The position numbers and the translations under genes are program-made. From Spirochaetaceae bacterium (lineage in GTDB: Bacteria > Spirochaetota > Spirochaetia > DSM-27196 > PXBQ01): a DNA stretch of 46,093 nucleotides. The stretch is from assembly GCA_007695285.1 (NCBI GenBank), contig REEC01000155.1, positions 1-46,093 on the forward strand, read 5' to 3'. Below, piece by piece: positions 42,152 to 46,093 of this stretch. The stretch's first letter is position 1; each line of letters opens with the position of its first letter. Under the pieces are notes generated by a model. It had not been told where the DNA came from. It did not search any database and was given only the letters and a program-made list of their open reading frames with translations.

Positions 42152-42166
42152 GTGGTCCGACCAATT
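42150..42166. promoter_or_regulatory. FadR/GntR-type operator next to the -35 box
   Basis: The 11-bp palindrome TGGTCCGACCA (42153-42163) sits within AAGTGGTCCGACCAATT. This agrees with the FadR-type consensus, TGGTC-N-GACCA, used by GntR/FCD regulators such as those for uronate metabolism. It starts just upstream of the -35 (42146-42151) and overlaps it by two bases. The regulator gene is not in this window. Confidence 0.55.
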
Positions 42167-42227
42167 TTCATTCCCCCGACAGTTCGTGGTCACTATGCCG
42201 TAGGCTGGAACAATCCGAGCCGCCGTC

Positions 42228-44309
42228 TCAGTTTCCGTGCTGATGCGTAGTCACCCGCACCATCGCCTCGTACTCCAGGCGCAGCGAACACCGCTCCCAC
42301 GAGATCTCGACCGTCGCCGGCTCGCGCGGTACCGAACAAAAGGGCGAACTCGACCGGGGGTACTCGAAGCTGACCGGTGTGCCGTCGACCAAGAACTCGC
42401 CGCCGAACTCGAGCCGATACTCGCGGCCGGCGGTCGCGAACTCGAGCACGGGCGCGCCGGCGGCGCTCCGCGGTGACAGCAGAATCCGGCTCGTCTCCAA
42501 CCTGCGGAGAAACTGCGAATACGTCTCACCGTCCGACATCGACGATACCGTGCAGACCCACCCGGTGGTGAGCCCGGTCTGTACGACCTCGTTGCGCGCA
42601 CCGGCCCCGTCGGCTACGCGGACGGCTTCGTTGGCTACGCGGACGGCTTCGTCGGCTACGCGGACGGCTTCGTTGGCTACGCGGACGGCTTCGCCGTTGG
42701 CTGTGGGTTCGGTACGGTACTCGAACGGGCCCGCGCAGAGGAGCGCGAGGTACGCGTCGCCGAGTCGGGCGACGAGGCCGGACTCGATCCGACGAACTTC
42801 GTCGAACTCGCTCTCGGGTAACCACGCGTGGGTGAACCCCAGGAGTTTCCCGGACAGGGGGCCGGCGTTCTTCGGCAGATCGTACATCGTGAGGTTCACG
42901 GTTCGGTGCTGCACGCTGTGGGGGAGTCGGCCCGACCCGACCCAGTAACCGGGTGAGTTTCCAAACGGCGCACGCTCGCCGGGAAGCGTCGCCGGATGCG
43001 TCGTGAAGGCGCACGCGGTCGGGGAGAGCGCTCCGTGCCAGACGTGATGCTGATCGCCGAAGCTGCCGGGGTGGTACGCCTGCGCGGTCGCGAGCAGGTA
43101 TCGTGAAGTCTTGTACGTGTACGTGTTCGCGCGCTCGATCGCGATACCGTTCGACTGCGGCTGCAGGATCAGACTCAGCAATCGGTAGAGACCCGGAAGC
43201 TTGAGCACGGTGAGCCGGAGGTACGCCAGCGCGCGAAACGGTGCCTGGCGGAACATGCGGAACCGCCTGAACGCTCTCATCGTGTTCGCGAGCGTCTCGG
43301 GGTTCGAGAACGACTCCATGCCCCACTGCACCATGATCTGCCGATCAGCAACTCCGATCAGTCCGGCCGGACGCAGTTCCGACAGATCGAGGCCGTGCGA
43401 CGCGAGCAGCTCCAGCTCGCCGTCGTACCGCGCGATTCGCTTGAGGACCTCGGGTATCCGGTACCGACTGCGGTACACGAAGTTCGCGATCATGCCTGCT
43501 ACCGGCGCGACGACCGGCTCGCCGCGCAGCTCCCGAAGCACAGGCAGAAGCGACGTGGTATCGGGCCGCTTCTTCTGCGCCTCGTACAGCCGCCCGCTGC
43601 TCGAGACCATGACGCCGCGAAAGCTCTGCGACGCGATATCGTACAAGAGAAGATCCAGGACGATCGAGCACCGCTGCTCGATCTCCGGGTCGCCCGCAAA
43701 ATCGATCAGGTTGACGAGCGCCGCGACGTCCTCGGTGTAGTAGACGCTCGAGTACCACTCAGTGAAGCCGTACCGCCAACGTAGTTCGAGCCACATGAGG
43801 ATACGCGTCCGCGCGCGGGCGGCGTGCTCGCGACCGGTGCGACCGTCGTTCGAAAAAACGCGGTCCGGCATCCGATTCCCGGCCAGAAACTCGCACGCGG
43901 CGAACAGGATCTGATGGTTCTCGCTCCAGTAGCACATGCTGTCGTCGCCCGGCTCGTCAAGCCAGTACTTGAACGACGCGAGGCACGTCTCGATGCGCTC
44001 GCTTTGGCCCGCGGTGAGGCAATCGTTGTACTCGTAGAGGATCCGAAGCAAAGAGATCGCGCGGAAGTCCGAGCAGTCGTACCGAAGGTCGATGTACGAA
44101 CAGATCCCCTCGATCTGCTCGTCGGTCGTGGTGACCGATAGTTCATCTGCGCGCGCGAGCGCTTCGAGCAGACGGTTCTCTTCCGTCGTAACCGGCTGAG
44201 GTGGTCGGCCGGGAACGGAACGTAACGCTCTGTTTTGGGCGTGTTCGACCGCGGTGATCACGACGAACAGCACGCCTGCCGCGACAGCGAGCCACCCGAT
44301 GATCGTCAT
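42228..44309 (-). CDS. Membrane-anchored helical-barrel protein with a tandem-repeat insertion
   Basis: A 693-residue protein. The start carries a membrane helix (IIGWLAVAAGVLFVVITAVE), so it is anchored in the membrane, probably facing outside. The next ~450 residues are helical, with motifs such as YWSENHQILFAACEFLAG, typical of helical-barrel polysaccharide lyases or heparinase-like enzymes. The C-terminal part is beta-rich. Between them lies a run of EAVRVAN/EAVRVAD heptads encoded by a 21-bp tandem repeat (42611-42694). It follows the binding-protein gene by 6 bases. It could degrade an acidic glycan, but I cannot identify a catalytic triad with confidence. Confidence 0.7.
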   Translation of the reverse strand: MTIIGWLAVAAGVLFVVITAVEHAQNRALRSVPGRPPQPVTTEENRLLEALARADELSVTTTDEQIEGICSYIDLRYDCSDFRAISLLRILYEYNDCLTAGQSERIETCLASFKYWLDEPGDDSMCYWSENHQILFAACEFLAGNRMPDRVFSNDGRTGREHAARARTRILMWLELRWRYGFTEWYSSVYYTEDVAALVNLIDFAGDPEIEQRCSIVLDLLLYDIASQSFRGVMVSSSGRLYEAQKKRPDTTSLLPVLRELRGEPVVAPVAGMIANFVYRSRYRIPEVLKRIARYDGELELLASHGLDLSELRPAGLIGVADRQIMVQWGMESFSNPETLANTMRAFRRFRMFRQAPFRALAYLRLTVLKLPGLYRLLSLILQPQSNGIAIERANTYTYKTSRYLLATAQAYHPGSFGDQHHVWHGALSPTACAFTTHPATLPGERAPFGNSPGYWVGSGRLPHSVQHRTVNLTMYDLPKNAGPLSGKLLGFTHAWLPESEFDEVRRIESGLVARLGDAYLALLCAGPFEYRTEPTANGEAVRVANEAVRVADEAVRVANEAVRVADGAGARNEVVQTGLTTGWVCTVSSMSDGETYSQFLRRLETSRILLSPRSAAGAPVLEFATAGREYRLEFGGEFLVDGTPVSFEYPRSSSPFCSVPREPATVEISWERCSLRLEYEAMVRVTTHQHGN
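42611..42694. repeat. Four tandem 21-bp units inside the membrane-anchored protein gene
   Basis: Units start at 42611, 42632, 42653 and 42674 and alternate between CGGC and TGGC beginnings, so the pattern is also two 42-bp units. Each encodes EAVRVAN or EAVRVAD. The region sits in a loop between the helical and the beta-rich parts. Confidence 0.95.
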
Positions 44310-44315
44310 CCCGGA

Positions 44316-45845
44316 TCACTCGACGCCGAACCGTTCCCGGTACGCTCTGCGCTCGTCGATGATCTCCTGCATCCCACGATCATTCATCCTGCGGATGAAC
44401 TCGTCGAACTGTGCGTCGAAGTTGGGCTCGGTGATCAGCTTCACCCAGTAACTCTCGGCGATCCGGATCAGGCCGGGGCCCGATCGCGCCATCGTGCTCA
44501 TCCTTGACTGGAACACCGGCTCCTGGAAACTGTTCTCGCGCGCCATCGCGAGCGCGCGCGCGTCATTTCCGGAGAAGTCATTCACGCGGAACTGCTCGCG
44601 AACGGCGCTCGTGATCTTCGGACCGAACGGAAAGTCGCCCAGAATCCGAAGACTCTCACTGATATAGCCGAACGTGTCGGCGTAGCGTTGCAGGTCACCG
44701 AAGACCGGAAGCCCGTCGACGATCGTGTGCTGATCACCGGTCCGGCCGAACGCCAGCGTCCACGCGGTATCGTCGGCGAGCATCCAGTTCAGGTACGCCA
44801 CCGCCGCTTCCGGGACGCGCGACCGGCGCGGGCTGAACGCGTAGAGGCGCGTCGGCAGATATCGGAGCTTTCGGTACACGCCGTCGGGTCCTTCGAAGAC
44901 GTCGACCGGGACGAACTCGGCACCCGGCACGTTACGCGCCAGGTTGAGCGCAACCGACGAGCTGTTCTGCGCGTACAGGTAGTCCCACGGAACGTGGATG
45001 AAGCCGACGCTGCCGTTCACGACGTGGCGCGTCTTGATCTCGAACTTGTCGGTCGCGAACTCGCGTTCGATCAGGCCTTCCTGGTACAGATCGTGCAGCC
45101 ACCGCATGAAGTCACGGAACCCGTCGCGCACGGGCCAGAGAGAACCCATGTTCGCTGCCGGATCGTGCTCGAGGAACGAGTACATCGCGTCGAAGAGTTT
45201 GAAGTCCGAGTCGAACACCGTACCGGGGTCGTCGGTGAACCACCCCCACGGTCGGAGTTCCGAAGCGGGAACGTTTCCCGGGTTCCGGTCTCTGAACGCG
45301 CGAAGCGCGGCGGTGAGCTCGGCGCGATTGGTCGGCACGTCCATCCCAAGCGCGTCGAGCCAGTCCTTGCGGATGAACGACGCATAACGCGCGTCGATCT
45401 CACGCCTGCTCGGGATCGCGTACTGCACACCGTCGATCTGTCCCAATCGGAGGTGGCTCTCGCCGAGTACCGCCGGAATGTTCGGACCGTACTCCGGAAT
45501 GTACTGGCCCAGATCGTGCAGCCCCCCGTCGGCGGCAAACTTCATGAAGAGAAGCCGCCCGTGCGTGAACGCGAGGTCCGGCGCCGTGTTGGTCGCCATC
45601 ATCACCGTGTGGCGGACGAGCGAGCCGCCGACCGGTACGAACCTGACATCGATGTCGAGCTTCGCCATTTCGCGTTGTACGTACTCGGTCCACGGGTTGT
45701 CGTTCACTCGGCCTTGATCGCGCGGCACTTCGGACCGCTCGACGATCATCACGCGGAGCCTGCTCTGCCCCTCGGACCGACCACCTGCAAACGCAGGCAG
45801 CGTGAACACGAGAAACACGCCGATAACTGCGATAATCCGTGACAT
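44316..45845 (-). CDS. LplA-type extracellular solute-binding protein
   Basis: A 509-residue binding protein of an ABC sugar importer. The signal peptide (core IIAVIGVFLVFTLPAFA, cleavage AFA-GG) is not a lipoprotein type. Features of the family include NPWTEYVQREMAKLDIDVRF and SAVREQFRVNDFSGNDARAL. It belongs to the group found with LplB/LplC-like permeases, which import oligosaccharides, often acidic. It follows the permease gene after 3 bases and is followed by a membrane-anchored enzyme gene. The substrate is unknown; a uronate-containing oligosaccharide is plausible. Confidence 0.85.
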   Translation of the reverse strand: MSRIIAVIGVFLVFTLPAFAGGRSEGQSRLRVMIVERSEVPRDQGRVNDNPWTEYVQREMAKLDIDVRFVPVGGSLVRHTVMMATNTAPDLAFTHGRLLFMKFAADGGLHDLGQYIPEYGPNIPAVLGESHLRLGQIDGVQYAIPSRREIDARYASFIRKDWLDALGMDVPTNRAELTAALRAFRDRNPGNVPASELRPWGWFTDDPGTVFDSDFKLFDAMYSFLEHDPAANMGSLWPVRDGFRDFMRWLHDLYQEGLIEREFATDKFEIKTRHVVNGSVGFIHVPWDYLYAQNSSSVALNLARNVPGAEFVPVDVFEGPDGVYRKLRYLPTRLYAFSPRRSRVPEAAVAYLNWMLADDTAWTLAFGRTGDQHTIVDGLPVFGDLQRYADTFGYISESLRILGDFPFGPKITSAVREQFRVNDFSGNDARALAMARENSFQEPVFQSRMSTMARSGPGLIRIAESYWVKLITEPNFDAQFDEFIRRMNDRGMQEIIDERRAYRERFGVE

Positions 45846-45848
45846 CGT

Positions 45849-46093
45849 CTACTCCTTCAGCGACCCGATCAGGGCCCCTTTCACAAAGTGTTTCTGCAGG
45901 AACGGAAACGCGATGAGGACCGGCACCGTCACGAACATGATGGCGCTTGCCTTCACCGACTCGACCGGGATATCGTCGGACCGGCCGAACACGACCGTCG
46001 GGCCGTAGCCGATCCCTTCGGTTATGAGCTGCTGGAGCCGGAGTTGCAGCGTATACTTGTCCGGATCCTGGATGTAGATCAACGCCTGGAAGA
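45849..46093 (-). CDS. LplC-type ABC sugar permease, C-terminal part (cut by the window end)
   Basis: Only the last ~81 residues are in the window (reading FQALIYIQDPDKYTL-type sequence onward from the edge). They include the SVKASAIMFVTVPVLIAFPF membrane segment and the family ending KHFVKGALIGSLKE. The gene continues beyond 46093, so the start is missing. It is the inner-membrane channel of the importer whose binding protein is encoded next. Confidence 0.85.
   Translation of the reverse strand, partial: FQALIYIQDPDKYTLQLRLQQLITEGIGYGPTVVFGRSDDIPVESVKASAIMFVTVPVLIAFPFLQKHFVKGALIGSLKE

Noticed and set aside
42526-43326. Arg/Pro-rich 266-codon frame opposite the helical protein
   Set aside because: It is a frame shadow within the 42228-44309 gene, with low-complexity Arg-rich sequence arising from the 21-bp tandem repeat.

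Overview
The window (about 60% G+C) looks like the chromosome of an anaerobic or fermentative bacterium. A spirochaete is my best guess, because of the combination of a BMP-type purine/nucleoside ABC importer, LplA/LplC-type sugar importer proteins, small Fe-S aldo/keto reductases and sulfatases. No 16S rRNA or other phylogenetic marker is present, so this is inference. No rRNA, tRNA or CRISPR array was found.

Region 1 (1-2.2 kb): a complete insertion sequence with 33-bp perfect terminal inverted repeats and a DDE transposase, then a small four-helix membrane protein.

Region 2 (2.2-31.2 kb) is the core of the window: a purine catabolism island. On the minus strand one run of 15 tightly packed genes (31182 down to 8867, many with ATGA or 1-nt overlaps) encodes a BMP-family ABC importer (two permeases, binding protein, double ATPase). 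It continues with an XdhD-like molybdenum hydroxylase, a dihydropyrimidinase/hydantoinase-like cyclic amidohydrolase, YgfK, SsnA, YgeY, a threonine-synthase-like PLP enzyme, a three-subunit xanthine dehydrogenase, a second PLP enzyme and the knotted carbamoyltransferase YgeW. Satellites complete it: MocA (Mo-cofactor cytidylyltransferase), a FecBCD/MolABC-type ABC importer, carbamate kinase, 8-oxoguanine deaminase and a yeast-type xanthine/hypoxanthine phosphoribosyltransferase. The gene content matches the E. coli yge/ygf/xdh cluster, which is linked to anaerobic purine and urate breakdown. The likely flow is purine uptake, hydroxylation, reductive ring opening, hydrolysis and deamination, carbamoyl transfer to carbamoyl phosphate, and ATP from carbamate kinase. 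A plausible promoter (TTGACG-N17-TAGAAT) lies about 130 bp upstream of the operon. A three-way-junction inverted-repeat structure sits between the putative molybdate importer and mocA.

Region 3 (31.2-38.4 kb) is accessory: a sulfatase, an internally deleted sulfatase remnant, a small membrane protein, a double VOC-domain protein, a VapBC toxin-antitoxin pair, a shortened orphan VapB-like antitoxin, an aldo/keto reductase with a ferredoxin tail, and a Fic protein with a C-terminal winged-helix domain. Three genes here appear to have leaderless promoters.

Region 4 (38.4-46.1 kb): an aspartate kinase whose last codons form an intrinsic terminator. Then, on the minus strand, a carbohydrate locus: the end of an LplC-type permease, its binding protein, a membrane-anchored all-helical protein with a 21-bp tandem repeat, and a DUF2264-type protein. 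The last gene is preceded by a near-consensus promoter that abuts a FadR/GntR-like operator.
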